Source of the DNA: Cryptomeria japonica
Taxonomy: Eukaryota > Streptophyta > Pinopsida > Cupressales > Cupressaceae
Assembly (NCBI RefSeq): GCF_030272615.1
Contig: NC_081405.1
Coordinates: 158,769,954-158,833,953 of the forward strand
DNA: 64,000 nucleotides
Direction of reading: 5' to 3'
Shown here one piece after another: positions 22,307-34,900 of the stretch; position 1 is the stretch's first letter; the number at the start of each line of letters is the position of its first letter. Both the position numbers and the translations under genes were made by a program. Below the pieces are notes generated by a model. The model saw only the letters and a list, made by a program, of their open reading frames with translations. It did no database searches and was not told the origin of the DNA.

Positions 22307-25300
22307 TTATTTAAAGACATGATAGATTGAATGAGGTATTTGAATATGACATGCTAAATGCTCAACTATAAGTGAGATCAAAAACATGTATAAAATGATA
22401 AAAATTGAAGAAGAAAAGTCACAAGAAATCTTAGAAGAGGGATGAGTGTAATTTATTAGAACCTTATCCCTAGAGGAAAGGACTTTATGATGAATAGGAG
22501 ATAAAGATTCATAAGCGGATTTAGAAATTTGAGGGGATTCATAAAGAGATTTGTTCATCGCCAAGATTTTCTTATGAGGGGAATGAGAGTTGATAGAAGT
22601 AGAAGATGATTTAGTTGAAGTGAGATCATCATCACTACTAAATATAGCATTCACATTGAGAGATGGTCTTTTAGATGCTTTGGTGGGCTTAGAAAGATTA
22701 TATCCAAGTCCAAATGAATATTCATGCATGTTATGTTCTAAAGGAACTTTAATTCCTTGTTCATTTGTGCCACAACCATTTCCACTATAGCCACTCTTAG
22801 CCAAAATATGAAAACCACGACCATAACGATTAGCCATTTCAGAAAGAAAAGGTGGTTTTTCATAAGACAAAGAATCAAATTCTTCAGAATTAGAGGTGTG
22901 AGGAGAAGAAGTTTGAGAAGCAGCCACAAAATTATTGCTCATAGGTTCAGGTAAGACTGATTGATCTCTAGTTTCTTTCTTCTTTTTAACTTTAAGCTCT
23001 CTAGGAGGAACCCTATACTCACCTACAAAGGTGGGATTGAAATCAAGAGATCCCCAATCATCCTCTACGAGAACCTTCTTAGGATCAAAAGCCTTTTCAT
23101 GTGTAGATTCAAGTTGAGAAGAATCTTCTTCAGGAACTTCAAACTCATCCAAAGAATTTTGATTATCAGAGGGTGATGATCCATCCATAGGTATCTTGTT
23201 TAACGAGTCATCACTAGAAGAGGAAGGCTTAGAAGAACTCCCTTTGGAAGTAGATGTTTGCAAACAAGCTTGAAAATTAGTATCACCTATCAAGATATAT
23301 GTCTTATTGTTATAAATAAATTTAACTTGTCTATGCAATGTAGAGGGGACAGCTTGCATACTGTGAATCCAAGGTCTCCCTAATAACAAGTTGTATGTTA
23401 GATTTCCCGACATAACATGGATAGGAGTAGGAAAAGTAACAGGTCCCACTTTGATGGGTAAGGTGATAATACCTAATGAAGACTTAGCCACATTATCAAA
23501 GCCTTGAATGGGATGAGAGTCAGGCTCAATAAGGGATGTATCCACATTCATCTTATGCAATAGATTAATGCTACACACATTAAGGCCAGAGCCATTATCT
23601 ACCAGTGTTCATCTTATAGCAGTGTCATTTATGATAACCACAATCATCAAGGGATCATATTGATGTTGAATTTCACTAGTAGGCAACTCATCTTGAGTAA
23701 ACACAATTTGAGCTTTAGGATTCATTACAGAGTTAACCAAAGACACTATATTACTAGATGTATTAGGTGGAGGAACATTCAAATCTTTCAAGGCATCTTG
23801 TAACATTCCATGATGAGCGGAAGAAGTTTGGATCAAATCCCAAAGGGATATCTTAGCAGGGGTAGCTTTAAGTTGTTCAATAAGATCATAGTCCTTACTA
23901 AGCATTTGTGAAATACAAGGAGCTTGAGGAAGAATAGGTTGGGAAGGAGGAAGTGAAGTTGGGATAACTGGAGGAGGATTAGGTTGCCTATTGTTTCTTG
24001 TGTTATAGGTATGAGCAACCACATTATAACTCTCTCTATTCAGTTGCTTAGCATACTCATAAGGGCTCTTAGTAGAATAACCTCTTTGCACAGTAATAAC
24101 AGGTTTCTTAGGAGTGAAAAAAGAATCATTAGCATAACCACCTTGAACCACTAAGATAGGCTTATTTAAAGGTTGATAATTTTGAGAAGGACAAGCAACT
24201 TGGACAGTGAAGAGAGGTTTGTTAGGTGTTTCATTCACATGTATCAAATTGATTGAGGATGGTTTAGAGGAATGAACAGAAGTGTTGGAATAATTGTTGA
24301 TAGTCTTCTCTTGCACTAAAATCTCATCATGGATTAAATCAATTTTAGGAGAGAGACAAGGGGTAGGCATTGATGTTCTAGTAGGTAGAGTAATACTAGG
24401 AAAGGTCATATCATCCTCTATCATCAAAGGATCTACATGGGGAATAAACTCTCTAGGAGAAGGATCAACATTACTCTCTAAAGTCTCACTCTTGAGAGGG
24501 AGATCTTTGAAAGAGATGTTAACCATCTTGCCTTGAACTAGGGTTTCCTTATGAGTAGAACCAAGTTGAGGAGAGGGAGATGCTTTATCTTTAGAGGGAG
24601 AATAATTGAGATTCAAGGAAGGTGAGAAACTATCAAGGGAGCTTTCAATCTTGATTTCATCCCCTTTGGCTAGGGTTCTCTCATGGAAGAGAGAATAATC
24701 TACACCTTCTTCTAATGGTTCATCCCAAATAGTGAAGTTGTTGAAAGGAATGTTTGAAGTATTGTCAATTTCGGGAGAGGAGATAACATTGTTTATTAAT
24801 TCCTCATCCTTAGGAGGGAGAGCATCAATAGATGTGTTAAACTCATCCTCTTTCCTCAAAATATGTTCAATATGATCTTTAGGGGAGAGAGAATTAAGGA
24901 AATTTCTTATTATTTCATCTTCTTTCTCTAAGGGACGCTTATGGGTAAGACAAACTTTAGGAGAAGGGTAAGCATTTATCATTAATTCATCATCTCTAGT
25001 GGGAATTTTGTTGGAAAAGGAAATGCCATCACTAGGAAATGTAGGGATAATGTCATCTTCTTGCACAAAAGGATCCTCATGAAGGGAGTGTTTTTTAGGA
25101 GGAACATGAACATATTTCTTCAAAGATTCATGCTTATGAAGGAGATCTTTGAAAGAAGTGTTCATAACCTCTTGTTGCACTAACATGCCCCCATTGGAAG
25201 GACCAACTTTAGGAGAAAATAAGTCAATGTCCATCAATACCTTTTCACTTAGAGAGGCATCATGTAGGGAAAGTGAAGTAACATTAAGAAAGGTGTTTAT

Positions 25301-25534
25301 GATATCATTCTCTTCCTCTAGGATAGCTAAATAGGAAGGGCACATTTTAGGAGAGTTGTCAAGATCACTCTTAAAGTCTTCATCCTTAGAACATGGAAGA
25401 GTCTCAAAGGGATTGGTAGCAACTCTTTTAGACACTAAAATGTTGTTATAGATGGGGGGAGGTTCTTTAGGAGAAGGAAAAATTGAAACAAGGGAAGCTA
25501 ACCCATTATCACATCTATGAAATGAATGCATCAT
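22307..25534 (-). pseudogene. Gag/protease-type polyprotein of element C with G-patch, one nonsense codon
   Basis: One frame from ATG 25534 to the stop at 22307 (1075 codons), broken only by TGA at 23609-23611, most simply a CGA Arg codon changed C-to-T. The first ~640 codons are an acidic, low-complexity region with diverged internal repeats (LVQ.. M.N.SFKDL .. ED and SPK.C.TH..L..EDEII units). No Retrotrans_gag domain or zinc knuckle is visible. Near its end lies an LKATPAKISLWDLI segment typical of the region before Tat protease. Right after the TGA comes the retropepsin: VDNGSGLNV (Asp codon 23597) and LLLGRPWIH (about 23363-23389). Further on, about 22694-22820, is a G-patch-like motif (GFHILAKSGYSGNGCG). 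Pol enzymes are absent, so it could move only with a helper. Confidence 0.8.
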
Positions 25535-25848
25535 GACAACAATTTTCCTCTTTCAAATGATAACACATGCAAAATAGAAGGAAATGTTTAATTTTAACCA
25601 ATGCAAGCACTTAGAATGTAGATTTAGAAAATCAGATTTGAAATTATTGATCCCAATTAAGCTATCCACAAGTTCAACTTTGAATTGAAAAATTAGGGTT
25701 TTAGCAAAAATTTCCTCTAAATTTTTGAATCTTGCAAGAAATTAAAACTTGTAAATACAAATTTGAATTTGAAATAGCATAAACACTCAAATTTGAAAAC
25801 ATAAATAAAAATTAGAGAAGATTGGAATTCACGTCGGGTTCACCAAAA
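25535..25848 (-). other. Leader and primer-binding site of element C
   Basis: On the minus strand TGGTGAACCCGACGTG begins three bases inside the 5' LTR (25845 downward). It starts TGG, as expected for pairing with a tRNA CCA end. I cannot name the tRNA with certainty. The remaining ~300 nt is leader. Confidence 0.7.
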
Positions 25849-27500
25849 TGTGTGGGGGGGAAAAGCGAGACTAGGCAAACATGCCCTAATCTCACTTTCA
25901 ATCACACATTTGTGGAATACGAAAGAGCCTAGAGGTATCACACAATTGGCTACTTCTTTTTGTGGAAGAGAGAGCCACGGGCTACCTATTAGGATTTCTA
26001 TTCCTTTGTTGTAATTGAAAGATAAAATGATGCAAGTTCAAGTCCTAGTCCCAAAATGCAAGTATGAACTAATAACAAGATTGCAGAATTGAGATTAAAC
26101 AGTGAAAAGTTGTAAACACAAGGACAAGACAAGAATGCAGATGCGTACCCGAAGCTAAAATCTGAGTGGAAATGTTCGGGACGGGGGCGCGGGTGCCACT
26201 GTCCTGATTCTGCCCCTGAAACTGCTCCGGAAATTGTTGTTTTGCAACCTGGAAAGCTGTCAAAAATGCTGAAAACTGCTATCTGACAGAGGGACTAGGG
26301 CGCCCAGCGCCTCTGTCCCAGGGACCAGGGTGCCCAGCGCCCCTGTCTTGGCAGGACCAGGGCGCCCCATGCCCCTGTCCTGATCTTCTGCTCTGAAACT
26401 TGGTGTGTTGTTCTGTCTCGGTCCGCTTCCGTCAGATCTGCAACTTGCAACGTCGTCCGAATCCTGAAACCTGCACTTATATCTGAAAGGTATGGTGGGC
26501 GACTATATAGGGTTTTTCCTTAGTCAAACCCCCACTTTGGTGATTTCCACCTCCACGAATAGCCAAGTTGTATTGTAAAAGTAGTGTGTGTGCAAGATCC
26601 TAAAATGCAAGTAAGCAAACTAGAGCAACCTAGAAAGTAAACCCTAATTGCTTGTAAATGATAATGTAAGTGCTCCAAATCAAGATGCAAAGTGATCTAA
26701 AGCATGAATAAATGATATATTGAAGCTTATGCAAAGACATGAAAACAACATGAAATCATACCCAATCCCAAGGGAGGGGTACAAGCCAATCTTTAGTTAG
26801 TAATTTCCTATTGCTCTTCAATGTCTTCCAAGCCCTAAATGGATGAATGAAATTGATAAATGCTTGATAGATGGATGTTGAATGTTGTTGAAGTCTTCAA
26901 AGATCTGCTCTTTCGCTGCATATGAGGTTCCTGAAAACAAAATTCGGATCCTTTCAAATGAAGAAAGAGAGCTCTTATATATGAAACCCTAGGTCTTAAT
27001 TTCAACTTTTGGCCGACTTAGAGATTGAATCTCCCGCCAATTTCTTGGGGTTAAGCTTTATTTTATGATTGGATCGCGCTCCTAAAATTTTGAGAAAAAT
27101 GTCCGGGACCGTGTGCACTCCAAGCGCCATGGTCCTGACAACTTTTCACCAAATTTTCAGGGCCGTCGGATATGATGATTTTAGAGAGAATCCCAAAGTT
27201 ACAGGTGATTTTGAGATGTTTTGACCCCCGAAATCAAGCCCCCAAGTTCAAAATAGGACCTAATTAAGGTTTTTGATTAAATGATGTATTGGAGGAATAA
27301 AATGAAAGGGGCACACTTTAATGAAAAGGGCCCAACTTTATGATATGGGAGATGATAAAAAAGAACCTTAGACCTAATTAATTTAATTAATTAAGTGCTA
27401 AAGGGAAATGCAATGCAAATGCAAAATGCGCCAAGGCGGGTGCTAAACTAGGTGTGAAATTGTACCACCCTAGCAAGTGCATACAATTTACGACGCTACA
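25849..27500 (-). repeat. 5' LTR of element C (1652 bp)
   Basis: Matches the 3' LTR end to end, same length within 1 bp. It contains the same GC-rich three-unit block (about 26290-26385). Confidence 0.93.
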
Positions 27501-27571
27501 ATTTCTATCATCTATTTTGTTCTCTCTTATTTGTGCTTTCTATTACCTCTTGATCTTGGCAAAATCTCACA
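27501..27571 (+). repeat. 5' LTR of element B, part 2
   Basis: Begins with the ATTTC duplication copy and then matches positions 31298-31363 of the 3' LTR, ending CTCACA directly before the primer site. Confidence 0.9.
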
Positions 27572-27584
27572 TGGTATCAGAGCC
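27572..27584 (+). other. Primer-binding site of element B
   Basis: TGGTATCAGAGCC, a 13-base match to the initiator Met tRNA complement, starts directly after the LTR. Confidence 0.93.
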
Positions 27585-28400
27585 ATTAGAGTGTCATTGG
27601 TTTGCTAATTGAGAGAAATTTGATGCTATTTGGGGTTGTGTATTTTGGAGCTTTTTGTTGCAGGTTATTATTGAAGCTTGATGGATCAAATCTGAGGTCA
27701 CCATTGGATTGAGGAGGTCCAAGAAAGATAGTTTTGCTTTTTGTTTCATCAAAATCAAACTTTGGAGGCCAAATCTAGATGCATTTGAAGTTTGATGCTA
27801 CGGCGGAAATTTTCCAAAAATTATAATTTTGCAGACAATTTTCAAATAGCGATATCTCACTCATTCGGACTCATTCTTTCAAGAAATTTTTTTTGTTTTG
27901 GGGTAGAATTTTGTGATCTGTACAGTAGTGCAGGATTTTTCTAATTTTTGGATACAGGTTTCGAAAATCGCAAAATCCTGATTTTTACAACTTTTGAGGC
28001 TTCATTTGGGCTCATATGGACTCCTTTTCAGGTGCTGTTTTTTTTTAAAGTGCATATTTTTTCATCTACTTTCATAATCTGCCATCTGTTTGCAGTGATT
28101 TTAAGTAGAAATTGTACTTTCAATATTTGGCCATTTTTGGCATATTTGGTACTTGCATTTTGCTTGGATCTTAGTTTAGATCACTAGCAGTATTTGTTGA
28201 AGTCTCTTAGATCTCATTTTGAGAAGTTGTAAATTGAAATCAGAAGTCCACCTTGCCATTGTTTGCAAGTGGCCTATTGTACACGCACTACATATAAAGT
28301 GCCAAAATCATTATTTTTTAGGGGGGTACTTTGATTTAGTGAATTTGGGAGGGTGTCTCTTGTGCTTTTGTGCTCTTGTGTTCCTTCCTTTTCTGCTACT

Positions 28401-30677
28401 ATGGGTTCTTCTAAGTGTCCTCTCTTAACTCCTCATAATTATGCTACTTTGAAAATTGATGCATGGAGTAAACTTATGGAAAAAGGACTAACTCATTACA
28501 TTGATGGAACTATTGTTGCTCCCGCTGATCCTAAGGTTGATCCAGTTGGTCACTTGGACTGGCTCACTAAAAATAACATGGCAATTGGTACCTTAAGAAA
28601 GTATGTATCAAAGGATCTCATTTTTCATATTGAGAAATGTACTCTAATCAAGGATGCTTGGCAAAAGTTTCAAGACTTATATGGTCAAGTTGATGAGATT
28701 AGGGGATATCAAATTGATAGTGATCTCACCATGTTGGATCCCAAGAACTTTGATACTATACAAGATTATGTCACTAAGGCAAATGAGTTGAGGGCACAAC
28801 TCAAAGATTGTGGCATTGATAAGAAGGATACTCAATTGATCTTCAATTTGATAGGAAAGCTTCCACAAGAATATGTAGTATTTGTTTCTAGTTTCCAAAC
28901 CCATAGGATGACAATGGGTTCAAGATACACAATGCCTACATTTGATGCTTTCAATGAAATGTTGATGATGGAACAAACTAAGTTGATAAGCATGGGAATT
29001 CTTAAGGCTTCTAAGTCTCAAGCATTAGTGGCAAATCAAGACAACAAAGGAAATCAAGGAAAGGACAACTCAAAAAAAAAGAAATGGCAATCAAAGCCTA
29101 AGGACAAAGCATCATCCTCTCCACAACAAGGAGATACATCCTCTTCCAAGAGGGATAATTCACAAAAGAGGGAGAAACCTACTTGTGCCTATTGTAAAAA
29201 GTTTGGTCATGAGGAGCGTTGTTGCCATTTTAAAAAGATTGATGAGCTCACACATATCATCAAAAAGAATAACATTGATTTGCCTAATGTCTACAAGAAG
29301 GATGATTCACCAACTTCCACTTCCTCACATTCAAAAGGAAAAGGACAAGCATTCATGGCTTCTACAAGTGGGAAGACTCACTCTTTTGGGACAAGAAAAT
29401 GAAAAGCTCTTTGTGCTACTACTAGTCATGATTCAGAGAGATGGCTTCTAGATTCAGGGGCTTCTCATCATATGGCATCTTCACAGTCTATGTTCTCTAC
29501 ATTTGAGCCTTGCACCATGCCGCAGATTTTGATGGGCAATCATACATACATGGATGTGATTGGGAAAGGATCTATTGACATTGGGGATAACTCCTTCAAT
29601 GATGTGTTGTGTGTACCCCACTTGACAAACAATCTCCTTTCTATCTATCAAATCACACATGGCGCAACTAAGAGAGTTGTGGAGTTCACACCTAAGTTAG
29701 TTTTCATTAGAGATTTGGAGACTAGAGCTATCATTGCGACTGGGGTGGTTGATCATGCATCTCGGTTATACTCCCTTTTAGATTTTGTCAATGATGATGA
29801 TTTCACATTTGATGATTCTACACATGTTGATCACACTTCTTGTGATGGTTCAGATTTTGAGGAGAAATTTGGGCACTTGAACATGGGGATTCTCACATGT
29901 GAAGCCATTCTTGAGTCTTGTATTTCATCTCCTCATATTGATATCACATCACCTATTGCATCTGATGATGTGGATAGTGCGACAATTTTGCCTTCATGTG
30001 ATTCAGTGCAACGAGATATTCATTGTCTTCCAGCTTCAGATTCATGGGATGATTACTTGACAGACATTGCAGGTTTATTTATGGAATCCTACATTGCAAA
30101 TTTGGGAGACATCATTGATGACATTCATCTTCTCTTTGATGAAGGTGATCCTTCTTCGATTGTTGCGAGGGAACACTCTGACCCTCTTGTTCATTCTCTA
30201 CATGATCATTCTTTCGAGGTTGACATGATTGTGGATACTTATGTACAACAGTTGGAGGAGGTCTCTTTATTTTTTGAGGAGACATGTGAGTCTTTGGGAC
30301 ATGTTCTACATTCATCTCCACTAGATCTTGGAGTGCCTTTTTCAGCAGTGTGGCATAGTTTACCACCTTTGGAGGGGGTATCTTTCAGCATCGACATGGG
30401 GACACTTGAGCAGTTTTCAGAGATTCCTTTCATCATGAGATTTCTTCATACATCTTCCCTTCATGATTGGGGAGACTTCATGGATACACCTTTGGTTTTG
30501 TTTCTTCCTAAGGGGAGGAATTTTGTTGGACGTTCATGGAGCAGTTTCTTCATACATCAAACTTCTATCATTGGTGCAGATTCCACATTGAGGGGGGGCT
30601 TCCTAGCTTCTCTTCTTCTCTCATATGGGGGGGACTTTTTCCTCACATGGGGTTTTGTCCTTCACATACTTCTATGA
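28401..30677 (+). pseudogene. Gag-protease of element B fused to an uncharacterised acidic region; one in-frame stop
   Basis: One frame from ATG 28401 to the stop at 30677, broken only by TGA at 29400-29402. Codons 1-330 are copia Gag: LLTPHNYATLKIDAWSKL start, UBN2-type body, then an intact CX2CX4HX4C knuckle (CAYCKKFGHEERCC). The protease follows with WLLDSGASHHM (Asp codon 29451) and VLCVPHLTNNLLS. A trace of the pre-integrase motif (FGHLNMGIL, about 29868) is the last recognisable piece. From about 29785 to 30677 the frame encodes ~300 residues rich in Asp, Glu, His and Ser that I do not recognise, where integrase and reverse transcriptase should be. The start is the ATG before GSSKCPL, not an upstream one at 28353. 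A non-autonomous element is the best reading. Confidence 0.85.
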
Positions 30678-30889
30678 GAGTTATTTGTATCTAGTTTTCC
30701 ATCTCTCTTTTGGGGGATGGTTTTTCCCATTGGGTTTTTCTCTCTTTCCCCACTTTGTGAGAGATTTCATTGCATTGGTTTTCATGCATTTGCATTTGTA
30801 CATGGGTACCTAACATGGCCTAGTAGCCGAGACCCATCTTGCATTGCTTAGTTGCATTGTAGACTTTAGTGCATTCCCCTAAGTTGCAC

Positions 30890-30900
30890 TTAAGGGGGGG
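30890..30900 (+). other. Polypurine tract of element B
   Basis: TTAAGGGGGGG lies immediately before the 3' LTR start TGTTGGTGTA. Confidence 0.9.
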
Positions 30901-31363
30901 TGTTGGTGTAAATAATTATTCGTCATGTATATTATTACACTATACTTAAGTTTACTTAGGAAATGCATTTCATAATAGTTTGGGTATGAGACACTTGGGT
31001 GTTTGTGCCACATTGGGATAGTGTGTTTAGGAGAATTTCCACCTTTTATGGTGTGATCTTGTTGTTACACTCCACATTCAGTGGGCAATCCACCTCATGT
31101 GGACTATTATATTATTTCTCCTACCTACCCACACCTATTTCCTACCTACTCTTATTTCTTATTGAGCCACATGTCATGTTTGTGTGCTCACATATCCATA
31201 TAGCCTTGCCTATATAAGCAGGCTTATATTCATTGTATGTAATGCTTAATGATCCAGTTGATCATATTTTTCATCTTGATAGAATATAGTTTATTTCTAT
31301 CATCTATTTTGTTCTCTCTTATTTGTGTTTTCCATTGCCTCTTGATCTTGGCAAAATCTCACA
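30901..31363 (+). repeat. 3' LTR of element B (463 bp)
   Basis: Uninterrupted copy, TGTTGGTGTAAAT..AAATCTCACA. It serves as the template that shows where C entered the other LTR. Confidence 0.94.
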
Positions 31364-31679
31364 GAAAAGTGGACCATATCACTCCATTCCTCCTTGAACA
31401 TATCAACATGCTATATACATCACCAAGGCAAAACCTAAAACGCATCCACACACTATGCAGTCTCAATATTTGGTCTAAGGCCTCAAGCTTTGGATCATGC
31501 TAGACCCAAAGATAATACAAAAAAACATCTTTCAAGATACCAAATGCATCTGGGGAAACCGAGAAACCTTCAACTGAACAACATGCCTTAATTGAACACT
31601 CTTTCTCATCATACCACAACCAGACTTAATTCGAATCCAAAGGATTTGACATCAATGACAACACAATGCAATGCTAACA
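31364..31679 (-). repeat. 3' LTR of element A, proximal part
   Basis: Starts with the GAAAA duplication and continues the LTR match to 37797-38105, ending GCTAACA. On the minus strand this is the LTR start (TGTTAGCATTGC, then GTTGTCATTGATGTCAAATC). Confidence 0.92.
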
Positions 31680-31692
31680 ATCTCCCCCTTTT
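31680..31692 (-). other. Polypurine tract of element A
   Basis: Minus-strand AAAAGGGGGAGAT directly before the 3' LTR start, as in many plant copia elements. Confidence 0.9.
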
Positions 31693-31944
31693 GTCATTGA
31701 TGGCAACATCCATCAACAACAATCAATAAAAGATCATCATTGTGCACAACCATCTCTCTCTCCCCCTTTGAAAACAATGAAAAAGGTGGTCAAAAACTCC
31801 CCTCAGAAACTCACTCCTATTATCCCTGAGAGGAAGCACATCACCATCAGTCCAACAAAGAATATATGTGCTACTCACTAGACCAATGCACACCTGAAAT
31901 ATAGATTAGTTGAATCTGGTAGGGGGTAATACCCCTAACTTCTA

Positions 31945-34900
31945 TCAGAGATACTCAAAAGTATCAATTCTTAATGCCTTCATGAAAATATCTTCAATCT
32001 GCTCTTTTGTGGGCACATACTCAAGTTTGACCTCATTATCTAGAACTTTTTCCTTCAAGAAGTGATACCTGATAGATATATGCTTTATTGTGGAATGCTG
32101 TACAGGATTCTTGCAAATGTTTATTGCACTAGTATTATCACACATGATTGGAATGGGGTCATCAAATTTTACACCAATGTCCTTTATAGTCTGTTTCATC
32201 CATAAAATCTGAGTGCAACAAGAAGATGTTGCAATATACTTTGCTTGTGATGTAGATAAAGATACAAAATCTTTCTTTTTGCTTGACCAAGCGACCAACC
32301 AGGAGCCAAGAAAGAATGCTCCTCCACTTGTGCTTTTTATGTCATCAACACTTCTAGCCTAGTCTCCATCTGTGTAAGTTGTAAGGTTAAAATCTGAATT
32401 CCCGGGATACCATAGACCAAACTCTTCTATACCTTTGAGATATCTGAAAATCATTTTTACTACCACAACATGTGATTCTTTTGGTTCTTGTTGAAACCTT
32501 GTTGCCAAGCATACTGCATACATGATATTTGGTCTAGTAGCAGTCAAATATAACAGTCCTCCAATTATTGACCTATACCGACTTGCATCTGCCTTAGGTG
32601 ATTTATCATCTTTAGTTAACTTGCATCCAATAGTCATAGGTGTACATACCGGTTTGGAATTCTCCAACCCAAACTTCTTTTATAGTTCTTTGACATACTT
32701 AGACTAAGAAATGAAAATTCTATTTTCTAATTAACTTGCAATCCAAGAAAAAAATTCAACTCACCAAACATGGACATCTCAAATTATTTTTGCATCTCAA
32801 TAGCAAATATTTTGCACATGTCTTATTTCCCCCAAAGATTATATCAGATCAACATATACTACCACAATCAGAATTTTGCCTGATTTAGACTTGAAGTACA
32901 AGTTATTGTTTGTTGAACCCTTCTAAAATCCTTGATCAGTTAGATACTTGTCTAACCTCCCATACCAAGCTCTAGGAACTTGTTTTAGTCCATACAAAGC
33001 CTTTTTCAATCTGCAAACAATCTTCGAATCATCCTTCAGCTTGAATCCTTCCAGTTGTTCAATGCAAACTTCTTCTTTTAATTCTCCATTCAGAAATGTT
33101 AATTTCACATCCATTTGATAAACCTTGAAATCTTGAATGTTGCAAATGCTAGGAACATCTAGATTGCCTCCATTCTTTCAATCAAGGCATAAGTTTCATC
33201 AAAGGACCAATGCCTTCAATCTGAGTGTATCCATTTAGTACCAATTACATTCTTGTCTTTTGATTTGTTGACTAATTCCCATGTCTAGTTTTTGGGTGGG
33301 TGCAAGAACTTGGGTCCCAATTCTGCGGAAGTCTGCAAGAAAAAGAGTTTGTCACTAAAAACGAGCACCCATTTTTTAAGAAATGGACACCCGTTTAGCT
33401 TCGGGGGCCCGACCCATTGCATGTTTTGAAAAATGGGTGAACGATTTTATAAACAGGAACACATTTCTAAAAATGGGTACCCGTTTCTTAAAATGGGTAC
33501 ACATTTCTAAAAATGGGCACATGTTTCTTAAAATGCTACAAATTTCAAAACGGGTACCCATTTTTTGAATTTTAAATAACAAGCACCCATTTCATAAAAG
33601 ATGGAGCGAGAAACACACCTATGCCTCAGTTTTGGCTTCGGGTTAGGCTTGGTGGGACCAAGCCTATGCTTGGACCTCCAAAAAAATGGCTAACGCACTA
33701 GAATACTAGATTTCTGCCTTGCCATAATTTTTTGAAGGTCTTCCTGATCGTATTTTTTGATGAAACAAAAACCCATTAGAGTTCTCACTGTCCTGATTTA
33801 AAAAGTAAATTTCATAGTGATATGATTATTTTTACTATTTTTGCATTATTTATTAATCAAAAGTGGTACCTAAATGTAAAATAGCGAGGTTCAGTAAAAC
33901 TTTAATAACTATTTTCTTTTTAGGTTTTTTGGAAAATAAATTATATAACATCAATCTACATACAATTATTTTGAAGATTTAAAAAAATTATATATTTATG
34001 AAATTTTCATCAAATTATGGTGGTCGTACACGAGATGTTTTAAAAATGTAGTTTATAGTCAATTAAAAATTAATTAAAAAAAATATATTCAATAAAAAAA
34101 AAGAAAAAATATTCTCATCAATATTTATGTCTCAAGTATCTTTTCCCAGAAGAATTTGCAAAAATTCATTTATTTATGTCAAAATATGGTGGTCGTACAC
34201 ATGTGTGGTATGGTCCTGAAACAGGGATTTTGAAAAAGTGGTTTTTAAACATGCATACTAAAAAGAAATTTATACCATGTGGGTATTGAAATAAATTACA
34301 TATTTGAAAATTAGACTCCGAGCACTACATTTTCTATTACTTAAGTTTTTTCAAATTTAGTCTGTAAAAGCCTCAAATTTTGACATCAATTGACAAAAAA
34401 TTTAAAAAATAGGGAAAACACTTCCACTTTTTGGCCAAAAGTGGGACTCAACTTCTTGCACACACCCTTTTCTCACTCTGATATAGTTCCTCTTTCATTG
34501 CCTTCATCCATTTCTTATCTTTATAGGCTTCTTCTACTATCTTTGGCTCAATTTTAGATAGCAGACATAGAAAGACTTGTGCTTGTGATGCTTTCCTTCT
34601 TGTGATAGCTCCTTTTCTCTTGTTTCTAATGATCTGTTCTTCTGAGTTATTTTTCTTGACATACCTTAGAGTCTTGGATGTAGATGCCGAAGCATCCTTA
34701 TCATTCTTTTCTTCACTCCTAGTTTCTTCCTTCCTTTCCTTTTCTCCAGACTCATCTAAGTCATATCATGCTGCTATTTCCGATTCCTTTGAAGTGTTTG
34801 CATAAACTTTTACACTTGCACTTTCAACAATATTATTCAATCTTTTGTTAAAACATGTATATGCCTTTCTCTTTGTTGAGTAACCCAAGAGTATACCTTT

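Larger units (their letters stand above)
18778..27500 (-). mobile_element. Tat-like Ty3-gypsy derivative C (non-autonomous), nested in the 5' LTR of B
   Basis: An 8.7-kb insertion with 1.65-kb LTRs, minus orientation (LTR reads TGTAGCGTCG..CCACACA). Flanks are ATTTT (18773-18777) and ATTTC (27501-27505). The uninterrupted LTR of B has ATTTC, so the left copy has one C-to-T change. The polypurine tract and primer site fix the orientation. The interior (20429-25848) encodes one long gag-protease-type frame but no reverse transcriptase, RNase H or integrase. The Tat/Ogre-like call rests on the protease region, polypurine tract and tandem repeats next to the 3' LTR. Confidence 0.88.
18381..31363 (+). 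mobile_element. Copia derivative B (non-autonomous), nested in element A
   Basis: LTRs TGTTGGTGTAAAT..CTCACA at both ends. GAAAA duplications at 18376-18380 and 31364-31368 rejoin the A LTR exactly. Subtracting insert C, the 5' LTR is 397 + 66 = 463 bp, equal to the 463-bp 3' LTR. The interior is only about 3.3 kb (27572-30900). It holds a primer site, gag-protease and an unusual acidic region, but no integrase, reverse transcriptase or RNase H. It must have relied on enzymes from another element. Confidence 0.93.

Noticed and set aside
29185-29451. 88-codon plus-strand frame overlapping element B gag
   Set aside because: Out-of-frame shadow of the zinc-knuckle region.
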